A DNA stretch of 12,254 bases from Bacteroidales bacterium (GCA_004558865.1 SFCY01000065.1:1-12254), one strand, 5' to 3'. Counted from the first letter of the stretch, positions 1-7,197 are shown. The notes: generated by a model not told the origin, from the letters alone. Numbers and translations are program-made.

Positions 1-75
1 CTTCAGTCGCTTTGCCCTTTCTTCCCTTTTGAACTATTGGTTTCCGTCTCCCCAATTTCCTGCTCTTTGTAATCT

Positions 76-141
76 GTGGCAACTGTCACGATATTCCGTG
101 CCAACCGTCGCGATATTCCGTGGCAATTGTCACAGAAGTTG
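76..141. repeat. Three-unit 22-bp degenerate tandem repeat array
   Basis: Three units lie in register at 76-97, 98-119 and 120-141. Each begins GTGSCAAYYGTC. Units 1 and 2 share the tail GATATTCC. Unit 3 ends instead in TTGTCACAGAAGTTG. Each unit start holds an imperfect dyad of the form GTGGC-N4-GTCAC. The terminal unit matches the terminal unit of the array near 12121-12142 at 18 of 22 positions in the same orientation. A 22-bp period is about two helical turns. There are no spacers, so this is not a CRISPR array. The function is unknown; candidates are a protein-binding array or a minisatellite. Confidence 0.75.
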
Positions 142-258
142 GGAAAGCAATGTTTTGCGGGCTGCACGACCGATGAGACTTGACGTTTTGAGACCGATAG
201 ATGCAGAAGACGACCGAAACGACAACTCCACTTTATCGATTATCCTATCAGCCTAATT

Positions 259-284
259 TATAGAACCAGCCTATAGAACCGGCC
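259..284. repeat. 13-bp direct tandem duplication
   Basis: Two adjacent copies, TATAGAACCAGCC (259-271) and TATAGAACCGGCC (272-284), differ at one base. The second copy directly abuts the stop codon of the minus-strand methyltransferase gene at 285-287. It is probably a simple slippage duplication. Confidence 0.8.
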
Positions 285-1523
285 TTATCTCGCCCCGCTT
301 GACGGTCTTTCTGCGGTTGCCGGTCTATCATCCCCAAAGGGTCGGCGCGCGTGGAGCAGCACTTTGCGCCCACCCGCCAAAGTAGTGGCGAAGAGATAGT
401 CGTCGCCTCCGTCGCGCAGCCGCAGCCGCTTGCGCAGGTCGGCGGCCGACATGGGGAAATTGCGCACGGTGATGTTGGCCTGCGACAGGGCGGAGAGTCC
501 GCGAAGGTCGCGTTTGGAGAACGACAGCACACCGGCCAACTGAAACCGACGGCCGGGAAAAGCGGGCAGCCAATGAGGGCTTACGAAGAGATGGGAGTTG
601 GCGGCCACGGCCTCGACGGGAAAACTACGGCACAACGCGCCGAAGCAACCGGCCTTCATGATGGAGGAGTTGGGTTCATAGAGGTAGCGGGCGGGAGAGA
701 GGTCGGAGGCTATGCGCACATCGTCATGCAAGGAGCCGACGAACACCTCGCCGTCGTTGGCACAGAGGAGGAGCGGCTCCCCTGCCTCATCCCTGTCCGC
801 AGCCGCCCTCTGCAGGACAAACAGCAGTTCCTTGCACTCATTGCCCACGGAGACGACGTGAACCTCGGCCACCACGTTGCGGCCCAACTGGCGCAACGCC
901 TCGTGCCAGTCGAGCATGGGCGAGAGCTTCACCACCACGGCATCGGCCTTGCGCAGGAGTTCGTCGCGCAGGAGCAGCACGTTGGGCTGGCAGTCGGCGA
1001 GGGCCACGGTCTTGCCCCCATGGGAATCGCGCCGGGCTGGGTCGAGAAACACCACGGAGGCTTGGGCCATGGCGTGGAGATAGCTGGCGCCGTCGCCACA
1101 GACCACCTCGGCATCGGCCACCCCCAAGAGGGCGAAATTGTGGCGGGCCAGGTCGCAAAGCTGTTTTTGACGCTCTACGTAGACGAAACGCGCGGGGCGG
1201 CACAACTGTGCCACAAAGGAGAAATCCACGCCCAGGCCGCCCGTAAGGTCCACGTAGGAGCCTCCGCGGGGCAGCAGCCGCGAGATGAGGGCTGCCTTGT
1301 AGCGCGCCGTGGACTCGGAGGAGCACTGCTCCAAGGCGAGATGGGGCGGATAGACGATGCCCTCCGTGGCCGCCCAGGCGGGGAGCTTGCGGCGGGCCCG
1401 CTGCCAGCCTTCGATCTGGCTGAGGGCGTAGGGCATGTCGACCTCGGGCCAACGGGAGGCGTGGAGGGCGAGGTCGGCGACGGAATCGCTGCGGTGGTGG
1501 AATATGAACTCTTCGGTGGTCAT
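285..1523 (-). CDS. Class I SAM-dependent methyltransferase with THUMP-like domain (PG_1098 type)
   Basis: A 412-residue protein ending in TAA. The N-terminal 80 residues are helical. A Rossmann-type methyltransferase core follows, with motif I DLTGGLGVD at about residues 92-100, an acidic residue ending the next strand (YVER, 115-118) and the motif FLDPARRD at 159-166, which resembles the catalytic/base-contact motif of nucleic-acid methyltransferases. Residues about 270-330 fit the ferredoxin-like insert first seen in Porphyromonas PG_1098, and residues about 340-395 fit the THUMP-like RNA-binding tail. The family is known from Bacteroidota. Its substrate is not established; an RNA is the natural inference. 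The gene starts 66 bp after the mutarotase gene on the same strand with no promoter box between them, so the two are probably co-transcribed. A 396-codon frame on the opposite strand is a GC-rich shadow. Confidence 0.88.
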   Translation of the reverse strand: MTTEEFIFHHRSDSVADLALHASRWPEVDMPYALSQIEGWQRARRKLPAWAATEGIVYPPHLALEQCSSESTARYKAALISRLLPRGGSYVDLTGGLGVDFSFVAQLCRPARFVYVERQKQLCDLARHNFALLGVADAEVVCGDGASYLHAMAQASVVFLDPARRDSHGGKTVALADCQPNVLLLRDELLRKADAVVVKLSPMLDWHEALRQLGRNVVAEVHVVSVGNECKELLFVLQRAAADRDEAGEPLLLCANDGEVFVGSLHDDVRIASDLSPARYLYEPNSSIMKAGCFGALCRSFPVEAVAANSHLFVSPHWLPAFPGRRFQLAGVLSFSKRDLRGLSALSQANITVRNFPMSAADLRKRLRLRDGGDDYLFATTLAGGRKVLLHARRPFGDDRPATAERPSSGAR

Positions 1524-1545
1524 CTGTCTTGGAATCGGTAGGCAA

Positions 1546-1588
1546 CGGCTCCCGGTGGGACTATCGGGCGGGTAGCCCCGGGAGGCCG
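1546..1588 (-). terminator. GC-rich hairpin just after the mutarotase stop codon
   Basis: Arms CTCCCGG (1549-1555) and CCGGGAG (1578-1584) pair perfectly. After one bulged base (1585) they extend by three more pairs, for about 10 bp in all. The loop can form a smaller inner stem. The hairpin begins 2 nt past the mutarotase stop codon. On the minus strand no T-tract follows, so it may not be a true intrinsic terminator. It may instead protect the 3' end or only partly reduce read-through into the methyltransferase gene. Confidence 0.4.
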
Positions 1589-1589
1589 G

Positions 1590-1973
1590 CTAATAGAGAT
1601 AGAACATGCGGTCCATCATCTGCCACTTCTCGTCGCTTGTGGCATCGGCGGCGCACTGTTGGAAGGCGGCGACAAACGTCTCCCACTCCTGCTGCCGGGG
1701 AAGGGTGGCGAGGCGCGCCATGGCGGAGTCCCAGTCGAAATCGAGCGGGGTCTCGACAATCATGAAGAGGCGGTTGCCGAGGATATAGATTTCCATCTCC
1801 AAAATGCCCACACGCTTGATGCCCTCTTCTATCTCGGGCCAGAAATGCTCGCGGCTGTGGGCCTGGCGGTATTTCCTGATGAGCTCGCTATCGTCGCGCA
1901 GCTCCATGGTCTGGCAATAGCGCTTCACCGGACCATGGTATTCTTTCACACGGAATCCTTCTGTCATAGTCAT
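1590..1973 (-). CDS. L-rhamnose mutarotase family protein
   Basis: A 127-residue protein of the RhaM/DUF718 family, small dimeric alpha-beta barrel enzymes that interconvert the alpha and beta anomers of L-rhamnose or a related 6-deoxy sugar. The diagnostic stretch YRQAHSREHFWPEI lies at residues 35-48; His39 aligns with the catalytic His22 of E. coli RhaM. EIYILGNRLFMIVE (61-74) and the C-terminal MFYLY also fit. It is longer than the 104-residue E. coli enzyme, mostly at the N-terminus and near the C-terminus. The frame stays open back to 2057, but a promoter -7 box lies at 1992-1999, so I start at the ATG of 1971-1973; the ATG at 1965-1967 is equally plausible. No rhamnose or fucose catabolic genes are nearby, so the exact sugar is uncertain. 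Confidence 0.85.
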   Translation of the reverse strand: MTMTEGFRVKEYHGPVKRYCQTMELRDDSELIRKYRQAHSREHFWPEIEEGIKRVGILEMEIYILGNRLFMIVETPLDFDWDSAMARLATLPRQQEWETFVAAFQQCAADATSDEKWQMMDRMFYLY

Positions 1974-1991
1974 AGATTTTGTTTGTTGATG

Positions 1992-1999
1992 CAAATATA
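1992..1999 (-). promoter_or_regulatory. Bacteroidota -7 promoter box for the mutarotase gene
   Basis: On the minus strand the sequence reads TATATTTG, a perfect TAnnTTTG match. It would place the transcript start near 1985, about 12 nt before the first proposed ATG. No clear TTTG -33 element is visible at the expected 19-20 bp. The box falls inside the longer open frame and so argues against the upstream ATG codons at 2057 and 2009. Confidence 0.65.
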
Positions 2000-2087
2000 C
2001 AATCTTCATTCCCATCATGCCTCCAGCAGAAAGGGCATTGCGGCGGTGGCTGGACACAGAGGGATGGGTACACAGGCGAGGAAAGGG

Positions 2088-3050
2088 CTATTGTGTCATA
2101 CAAACGCGGGTTTGCTTCACCTTGCCGCCCCCCTCGAAAACCTCTTTCGTTTGGTCTATCACCATGCTGGGCCAGCCGTCGTCGAACATCTCGGCGCGAC
2201 TGAAAAAAATAACCTTCATATCACCGAGTTCGCCCATCATATCCTTGAACTTATCCGACTGGCACTCCTCTCCCTTTCCTAACGTACTGAAGAGCGCCCC
2301 CATGAATTGCTTGACGTCACTTTTGTCGATGGTCACAATCCTCTCAACGTCAATGCAGAAAAGTCCTTTCTCGGGTTCGAGCCAATAGACAGACATGTTG
2401 AGGTCTGCGGCGGGACTGTCGTCGGAAGCGGGGATGTGTTCGGTGATGTCGCCCAACTTGTAGCTTTTGCCATGATAGCCGAAAAGCATCTCAATGGGAG
2501 CCGTGTAGGTCTCGGCCAACGACTTGTTGTCAACCGCTCTGAGCAAGCCACTTATGTCGAATCCCACCGACTTCAAAGAGTCCGATAGATGGGTTTTCTC
2601 CATCGTGAACTGAAAGATGTCACGGGCCATCTTTCCCACTTCTTTCATGTTCTCCCACTTCTTGATTTCCCCCTCGGGCGTGATTTGGAAGCGGATGGTC
2701 TGGCCCACAAGACGCTCCTTCATCTTTGCGAAGATTTCCTGCGAGAGCTGCTGCCGAGGACTCTTCACGGAGTCGTCGACCTGGAAGTCGGTGTAACGCC
2801 ACTCCATGAGATAGCCTTTCTTTGTGGAGTCCACGACGGAAAGCGTGGCCTTGGTGATGGTGGAAGCCACGGCCACAGTATCGGTGCCGTTGATTTTCCA
2901 TTGGACATCACTGACGCTATAGTTGTACGTCTCACCCTTGTTGAAATAAGCAAGCACATCCACCGTGCTGTCGGCTGCCGTAGCGTCCTCCTGGGCCACT
3001 GTGGGCAGGGTCAGGAACAAGGTAATGAACAGAATGATCGTTTGTCTCAT
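2088..3050 (-). CDS. Exported protein of unknown function
   Basis: A 320-residue protein ending in TAG. From the ATG at 3048-3050 it opens with a typical signal peptide: MRQ, a hydrophobic run ILFITLFLTL, then PTVAQ with likely cleavage before EDATAADS. No lipobox cysteine follows, so it is predicted to be periplasmic or secreted. The mature part has YFNKGETYNYSV early, alternating beta-type segments, a helical middle and conserved-looking acidic and lysine patches. It resembles the DUF6263-like proteins of Bacteroidota in general layout, but I cannot confirm this by eye. The frame extends upstream to 3089, but that start lies inside a promoter box (3087-3094). It is transcribed separately from the genes on either side. 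I assign no function. Confidence 0.8.
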   Translation of the reverse strand: MRQTIILFITLFLTLPTVAQEDATAADSTVDVLAYFNKGETYNYSVSDVQWKINGTDTVAVASTITKATLSVVDSTKKGYLMEWRYTDFQVDDSVKSPRQQLSQEIFAKMKERLVGQTIRFQITPEGEIKKWENMKEVGKMARDIFQFTMEKTHLSDSLKSVGFDISGLLRAVDNKSLAETYTAPIEMLFGYHGKSYKLGDITEHIPASDDSPAADLNMSVYWLEPEKGLFCIDVERIVTIDKSDVKQFMGALFSTLGKGEECQSDKFKDMMGELGDMKVIFFSRAEMFDDGWPSMVIDQTKEVFEGGGKVKQTRVCMTQ

Positions 3051-3086
3051 ACACGTTTGATTTAGGATGATACAAGAGTCTGCCCA

Positions 3087-3094
3087 CAAATATA
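3087..3094 (-). promoter_or_regulatory. Bacteroidota -7 promoter box for the exported-protein gene
   Basis: The minus strand reads TATATTTG, a perfect TAnnTTTG match, 37 nt before the ATG at 3048-3050. This implies a leader of about 30 nt. A clear -33 TTTG is not seen. The box fixes the choice of start codon because the longest frame begins within it. Confidence 0.65.
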
Positions 3095-3109
3095 CGACAT
3101 TATTTTCAT

Positions 3110-3367
3110 AAAACCGTTGTTGGAGCCGTTTTTTTCACCGCCTCTCCATCATCGGGAGCATTATCACAGGCTACGTGCGTCTGCGTCCCAACTTATGCCT
3201 CGACGGGATGCCCCCGTCGCCTTTTGGATGACACACGATGAAGCGTGGGAATGGAAGCCTCCTTTCTGGGCCGCAGAAAGGCAGTGGGGTTGTTATGAGA
3301 AAGATCGTGGGCCCAACAAGGGGAAACAAGCTGTTGAGCATCCATGGGCTTGGCTTCCTTAGCAACG
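3110..3367. other. Gene-free stretch with two hairpins and a possible dispersed repeat
   Basis: Short frames exist on both strands (for example plus 3117-3362, 81 codons), but none has a recognisable family, promoter or ribosome site, so I leave them out. Two hairpins are visible: CGACGGG/CCCGTCG (3201-3207 and 3213-3219), followed on the plus strand by CCTTTT, and CCTTTCTG/CAGAAAGG (3261-3268 and 3274-3281). The stretch around 3240-3281 shares ordered blocks with 11862-11903 downstream of uvrC, which suggests a dispersed intergenic element. Confidence 0.45.
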
Positions 3368-3402
3368 AAAAACCGCCGCTCGGACAATTGTCCGAGCGGC
3401 GG
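3368..3402 (-). terminator. Strong intrinsic terminator of the sdhC-sdhA-sdhB operon
   Basis: A perfect 30-bp palindrome at 3373-3402 has arms CCGCCGCTCGGACAA and TTGTCCGAGCGGCGG. With an AATT loop it gives a 13-bp GC-rich stem. On the minus strand it is followed at once by TTTTT (3372 to 3368), 46 nt after the sdhB stop codon. On the plus strand it is followed by TAAAGTTTTAATTATT, so it could also stop leftward-origin transcripts. Confidence 0.93.
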
Positions 3403-3447
3403 TAAAGTTTTAATTATTCGGTTGTATATCAACCAATTATACGAATA

Positions 3448-4203
3448 TTAGTCGTTGAGCTTGGCCTTGATGAACTCGCGGTTGAGGCGGGCGATGTTGG
3501 CGATGCTCTCATTCTTCGGGCACTCAGCCTCGCAGGCGCGGGTGTTGGTGCAGTTGCCGAAGCCGAGTTCCTCCATCTTGGCCACCATGGCCTTGGCACG
3601 CTTGGCAGCCTCGGGACGGCCCTGGGGCAGCAGGGCGAGCTGGCTCACCTTGCTGGAGACGAAGAGCATGGCGGAGCCGTTCTTGCAGGCTGCCACACAG
3701 GCGCCGCATCCGATGCAGGTGGCGCAGTCCATGGCCTCGTCGGCGTTCTGCTTAGGGATGAGGATGGCGTTGGCGTCCTGGGCCTGGCCCGTGCGCACGG
3801 AGGTGTAGCCACCGGCAGCGATGATCTTGTCGAAGGCCGAGCGGTCGACCATGCAGTCCTTGATCACGGGGAAGGCAGCCGAGCGCCAAGGCTCAACGGT
3901 GATGACGTCGCCATCGTGGAAGCGGCGCATGTAGAGCTGGCAGGTTGTGGCTCCCTGTGCGGGACCGTGGGGATGGCCGTTGATATAGAGCGAGCACATG
4001 CCGCAGATACCCTCGCGGCAGTCGTGGTCGAAGACAAAGGGTTCCTTACCGCTCTCGATGAGCTCCTCGTTGAGGATGTCGAGCATTTCGAGGAATGAAG
4101 TGTCGCCGGGAATGTCGCGCATCTCGTGGGTGTCGAAGTGGCCTTTGTCGGTGGGGCCGTTCTGACGCCAAAACTTCAATGTGAATGATATGTTTGTGTC
4201 CAT
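3448..4203 (-). CDS. sdhB: Succinate dehydrogenase/fumarate reductase iron-sulfur subunit
   Basis: A 251-residue subunit that carries electrons between the flavoprotein and the membrane cytochrome. The N-terminal plant-type ferredoxin domain binds [2Fe-2S] through Cys62, Cys67, Cys70 and Cys88 (CREGICGMC and the later TTC). The C-terminal domain has CIGCGACVAAC with Cys163, Cys166 and Cys169 plus Cys228 for [4Fe-4S], and Cys173, Cys218 and Cys224 for [3Fe-4S]. Cys160 is an extra cysteine. All cluster ligands are present. Length is normal for the Bacteroidota form. It is the last gene of the operon, followed by a strong terminator, and is separated from sdhA by 166 bp. In fermentative Bacteroidales the complex works mainly as a menaquinol:fumarate reductase, so frdB is an equally fair name. 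Confidence 0.97.
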   Translation of the reverse strand: MDTNISFTLKFWRQNGPTDKGHFDTHEMRDIPGDTSFLEMLDILNEELIESGKEPFVFDHDCREGICGMCSLYINGHPHGPAQGATTCQLYMRRFHDGDVITVEPWRSAAFPVIKDCMVDRSAFDKIIAAGGYTSVRTGQAQDANAILIPKQNADEAMDCATCIGCGACVAACKNGSAMLFVSSKVSQLALLPQGRPEAAKRAKAMVAKMEELGFGNCTNTRACEAECPKNESIANIARLNREFIKAKLND

Positions 4204-4369
4204 TTTGTTTTATAAGTTTATGAGTTGATGAAGTTTGCAAGTTCTTGAGCCTTTCATACCAACTGGGGTTCCAACTCTTGAGCCGACTCCAATGCGATAT
4301 GCACGTAGTGCGTCTTCTCGTAGGCCCGTTCAAGGATTTGAAGGCTCAAAGCACACTTTAACTTAGAAA
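4204..4369 (-). other. Unusually long sdhA-sdhB spacer with repeated TTGAGCC motif
   Basis: The 166-bp gap has no gene. TCTTGAGCC occurs twice in direct orientation (4243-4251 and 4276-4284), and TTGAGCCTT (4245-4253) has a perfect inverted partner AAGGCTCAA at 4341-4349. This could fold into a long-loop structure in the operon mRNA. I find no TAnnTTTG box, so sdhB is probably read from the operon promoter. Confidence 0.5.
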
Positions 4370-6316
4370 CTATGATTTGTAGTTGCGCGTCTGTACCTTA
4401 ATGTACTGGTAGTTGAGGTCTTCCTTGAGCAGCTCGGGAGCCACCTCGTCGGAGCCTTGGTACTTCCAGCAAGCCACGTACATGAAGTGCTCGTCGTCGC
4501 GCTTGGCCTCGCCCTCCTCGGTCTGGCTCTCCACGCGGAAGTGGCCACCGCAGCTCTCGTTGCGGTTCAATGCATCGTAGGCAATCAACTCACCCATCGT
4601 GATGAAGTCGCGAAGGTGGATGGCCTTGTCGAGCTCCACATTCAGGCCCTCCTTGCTTCCCGGCACGCGCACATGCTCGTTGAACTCCTTGCGCAGTTCC
4701 TTGAGCTCCTTGAGGGCGCGCTCCAGACTCTCCTTGGAACGGGCCATGCCCACGTTGTTCCACATGATGTTGTAGAGCTTCTTGTGGATGTGGTCGACGC
4801 TCTCGTCGCCCTTGATGTTGTAGATGCGGTCGATTTCGGCCTGCACGCTCTTCTCTGCCTCGTCAAACTCGGGAGCGTCGGTCTTGATGTGCGGCACCGT
4901 AATCTGGTCGCTGAGATAGTTCTGCATGGTGTAGGGAATCACGAAGTAGCCATCGCTCAATCCCTGCATCAGGGCGGAGGCGCCGAGACGGTTGGCTCCA
5001 TGGTCGGAGAAGTTGCACTCGCCGAGTGCGAAGAGGCCCTTGACGGAGGTCTGCAGCTCGTAGTCCACCCACAGGCCGCCCATCGTGTAGTGGATGGCGG
5101 GATAGATCATCATCGGGTTGTCGTGGGGATCCACGTCGGTGATTTCCTGATACATGTCGAAGAGGTTGCCATAGCGCTGGTCGACAACGTCGCGGCCCAG
5201 GCGCTGGAAAGCATCAGAGAAGTCGAGGAACACAGCCAGGCCCGTGTTGTTCACGCCGAAGCCCTTGTCGGTGCGCTCCTTGGCGGCACGCGAGGCCACG
5301 TCGCGGGGCACGAGGTTGCCGAAGGCGGGATAGCGGCGCTCCAGATAGTAGTCGCGGTCCTCCTCGGGAATGTCGCGGCCCTTGATCTCGCCACGCTGCA
5401 GCTTCTTGGCGTCCTCAAGCTTCTTGGGCACCCAGATGCGGCCATCGTTGCGCAGCGACTCTGACATCAGCGTCAGCTTCGACTGCTTGTCGCCATGGAC
5501 GGGGATGCATGTGGGGTGGATCTGCACGAAGGCAGGATTGGCAAAATAAGCCCCCTTGCGATAGGCCTGCATGGCAGCGGTGCAGTTGCAGCCCATGGCG
5601 TTGGTGGAGAGGAAGTAGGTGTTGCCATATCCGCCCGTGGCGAGGCATACGGCGTGGGCGCCATAGCGCTCCAGCTTGCCCGTGACGAGGTTCTTGGCGA
5701 TGATGCCGCGTGCGCGGCCGTCGATGATGACCACGTCCTCCATTTCTGTACGGGTGTGGAGTTCCACCGTGCCGTTGTGCACCTCCTTCATCAAGGAAGA
5801 ATAGGCGCCGAGCAGGAGCTGCTGGCCCGTCTGGCCCTTGGCGTAGAACGTGCGGCAGACCTGGACGCCGCCAAAGGAACGGTTGGCGAGCATGCCGCCA
5901 TACTCACGGGCGAAGGGAACGCCCTGGGCCACGCACTGGTCGATGATGTTGGCGCTCACCTCGGCCAGGCGGTACACGTTGGCCTCACGGGCGCGATAGT
6001 CGCCGCCCTTGATGGTGTCGTAGAACAGACGATAGACGGAGTCGCCATCGTTCTGGTAGTTCTTGGCTGCATTGATGCCACCTTGAGCGGCGATGGAGTG
6101 CGCGCGGCGGGGGGAGTCCTGAATGCAGAAGTTAATCACGTGGAAGCCCATCTCGCCGAGCGAGGCGGCGGCGCTGGCACCGGCCAGGCCCGTGCCCACG
6201 ACGATGATGTCGAGCTTGCGCTTGTTGGCGGGGTTCACCAGTTTCTGGTGAGCTTTATAGTTGGTCCATTTCTCAGCCAAAGAGCCTTCTGGAATCTTAG
6301 AATCTATCTGTGACAT
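4370..6316 (-). CDS. sdhA: Succinate dehydrogenase/fumarate reductase flavoprotein subunit
   Basis: A 648-residue catalytic subunit that interconverts succinate and fumarate using FAD. The dinucleotide-binding motif VVGTGLAGASAA lies at residues 39-50. HSIAAQGGINA follows, with His73 the expected covalent FAD attachment site. The active-site region includes HPTCIP (267-272) and PRDVASRA (337-344, catalytic arginine). The C-terminal FAD site is AIHYTMGGLWVD and LFALGECNFSDHGANRLGASALMQG. Its length fits the Bacteroidota/epsilonproteobacterial class, which is longer than the E. coli enzyme. It lies 63 bp after sdhC and 166 bp before sdhB in one minus-strand operon. Inferred role: fumarate respiration toward succinate and propionate in an anaerobe; reversal is possible. 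frdA would be an alternative symbol. Confidence 0.98.
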   Translation of the reverse strand: MSQIDSKIPEGSLAEKWTNYKAHQKLVNPANKRKLDIIVVGTGLAGASAAASLGEMGFHVINFCIQDSPRRAHSIAAQGGINAAKNYQNDGDSVYRLFYDTIKGGDYRAREANVYRLAEVSANIIDQCVAQGVPFAREYGGMLANRSFGGVQVCRTFYAKGQTGQQLLLGAYSSLMKEVHNGTVELHTRTEMEDVVIIDGRARGIIAKNLVTGKLERYGAHAVCLATGGYGNTYFLSTNAMGCNCTAAMQAYRKGAYFANPAFVQIHPTCIPVHGDKQSKLTLMSESLRNDGRIWVPKKLEDAKKLQRGEIKGRDIPEEDRDYYLERRYPAFGNLVPRDVASRAAKERTDKGFGVNNTGLAVFLDFSDAFQRLGRDVVDQRYGNLFDMYQEITDVDPHDNPMMIYPAIHYTMGGLWVDYELQTSVKGLFALGECNFSDHGANRLGASALMQGLSDGYFVIPYTMQNYLSDQITVPHIKTDAPEFDEAEKSVQAEIDRIYNIKGDESVDHIHKKLYNIMWNNVGMARSKESLERALKELKELRKEFNEHVRVPGSKEGLNVELDKAIHLRDFITMGELIAYDALNRNESCGGHFRVESQTEEGEAKRDDEHFMYVACWKYQGSDEVAPELLKEDLNYQYIKVQTRNYKS

Positions 6317-6379
6317 AATTGTAATTTATTGAATGGTAAACATGAAACGAGACCGCGCGTTGGCGTTCTCAAATACACG

Positions 6380-7069
6380 TTATGCTGCGCCGCACAACGA
6401 CTTGAAGAAGAAGACGAGCACAACGGCCAAGAAGCACAAGATGAGCAACGTGGCGTAGATGTTGCCGATGCACTTCCAGCGGGAGAACCAGACCTTGCCG
6501 CTCCATCCCATTGTCTGCATGGCGCTCCAGAATCCGTGGGTGAGGTGGAGCCAGAGGGCTGCGAGCCACACGATGTAGAGCACGACATAGACGGGCTGGG
6601 AGAAGGTGTAGGCGATGAGCGCGGCGCCATCCGTCGGGCCCATCACGCCGGCGATGTTGGGATCGCTGCCCGTGAGCTCAGCCAGCATCATGTTGGCCCA
6701 GAAGTTGTAGAGGTGGAGGCACAGGCCCAAGACGACGATGAGGCCCAACACCAGCATGTTTTGTGAGGCCCACTCCACTTCGGGGCGGCGGCTTGTGACC
6801 TCGTAGCGCTGCTCTCCGCGTGCACGGCGGTTCTGGGCCGTGAGGATGAAGGCGTAGACAATGTGGCATACAGCCAAGAAAGCCAGTCCGGCCGTACCCA
6901 ACAATGCATACCAGTTGTCACCAAGCAATTCGCAAATCGTGTTGTAAGCGTCGCCCGAGAATAGGGCCACAACGTTCATACATGCGTGGAACGTCAAGAA
7001 TAGAATAAGGCAGATGCCGGTCAGCGACATCACCACCTTTCTACCAATTGGTGAATTGATTAACCACAT
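6380..7069 (-). CDS. sdhC: Succinate dehydrogenase/fumarate reductase cytochrome b subunit
   Basis: A 229-residue membrane anchor of the cytochrome b558 type. Five hydrophobic segments are seen at about residues 12-35, 54-77, 104-128, 157-180 and 203-224. Histidines placed to bind two b hemes lie in or near them: His28, His69, His119 (LHLYNFW), His175 and His178 (LHLTHGFWSAMQ). This single-subunit, two-heme architecture (type B) exchanges electrons with menaquinone. MWLINSPIGRKVVMS is the typical family start, so the first ATG is kept. It is the first gene of the operon, read from a promoter at 7198-7228 with a leader of about 120 nt. Confidence 0.95.
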   Translation of the reverse strand: MWLINSPIGRKVVMSLTGICLILFLTFHACMNVVALFSGDAYNTICELLGDNWYALLGTAGLAFLAVCHIVYAFILTAQNRRARGEQRYEVTSRRPEVEWASQNMLVLGLIVVLGLCLHLYNFWANMMLAELTGSDPNIAGVMGPTDGAALIAYTFSQPVYVVLYIVWLAALWLHLTHGFWSAMQTMGWSGKVWFSRWKCIGNIYATLLILCFLAVVLVFFFKSLCGAA

Positions 7070-7192
7070 AGATGATTGAATTTAGATATTTAAATTGATG
7101 AATAGTTCCGTGTTGCCGTTATATCGATTGTCTTCCTTCTCCAGAACGCCCGTCCGACGCAGGGGTTGGCCTTCTTTCCAGGCTTCCGTAGC
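7070..7192 (-). other. Long 5' leader of the sdh operon
   Basis: About 120 nt separate the inferred transcript start from sdhC. The leader is GC-rich in its first half (GAAGCCT, GGCC, and GCGTCGGACG at 7160-7151) and AT-rich near the start codon. Small stems can form (for example GCCT/AGGC), but no known riboswitch is recognised. Its length leaves room for post-transcriptional control, which is inference only. Confidence 0.4.
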
Positions 7193-7197
7193 AACTG

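Larger units (their letters stand above)
1..284. other. Intergenic region at left edge with 22-bp repeat array
   Basis: No convincing gene is present. A 75-codon plus-strand frame (29-256) runs straight through the repeat array and has no recognisable family, so I do not call it. The region holds the 22-bp array at 76-141 and a 13-bp direct duplication at 259-284 that touches the stop codon of the methyltransferase gene. Three GACCGA motifs at about 168, 192 and 212 are loosely spaced at 20-24 bp and may be a decayed continuation of the periodic structure. I see no clear intrinsic terminator for the minus-strand gene that ends at 285. Confidence 0.6.

Noticed and set aside
76..141. Possible CRISPR array
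   Set aside because: The 22-bp units are contiguous with no unique spacers, and no cas gene is in the window. The same holds for 11957-12142.
181..191. TGACGTTTTGA shared with 9882-9892 beside the parS-like palindrome
   Set aside because: An isolated 11-bp match with no flanking similarity; most likely chance.
29..256. 75-codon plus-strand frame at the left edge
   Set aside because: It runs through the tandem repeats, has no family resemblance and no promoter or ribosome-site support.
351..1541. 396-codon plus-strand open frame opposite the methyltransferase gene
   Set aside because: The minus-strand frame has clear methyltransferase motifs. The plus-strand translation is low-complexity with no family features, as expected from a GC-rich antisense shadow.
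3117..3362. 81-codon plus-strand frame between the exported-protein gene and the sdh terminator
   Set aside because: No recognisable domain or upstream signals. The stretch is better explained by hairpins and a possible dispersed repeat.
4457..5464. 335-codon plus-strand open frame opposite sdhA
   Set aside because: It is a shadow of the strongly conserved flavoprotein gene; the translation is biased toward Val, His, Ala and Leu and has no motif.
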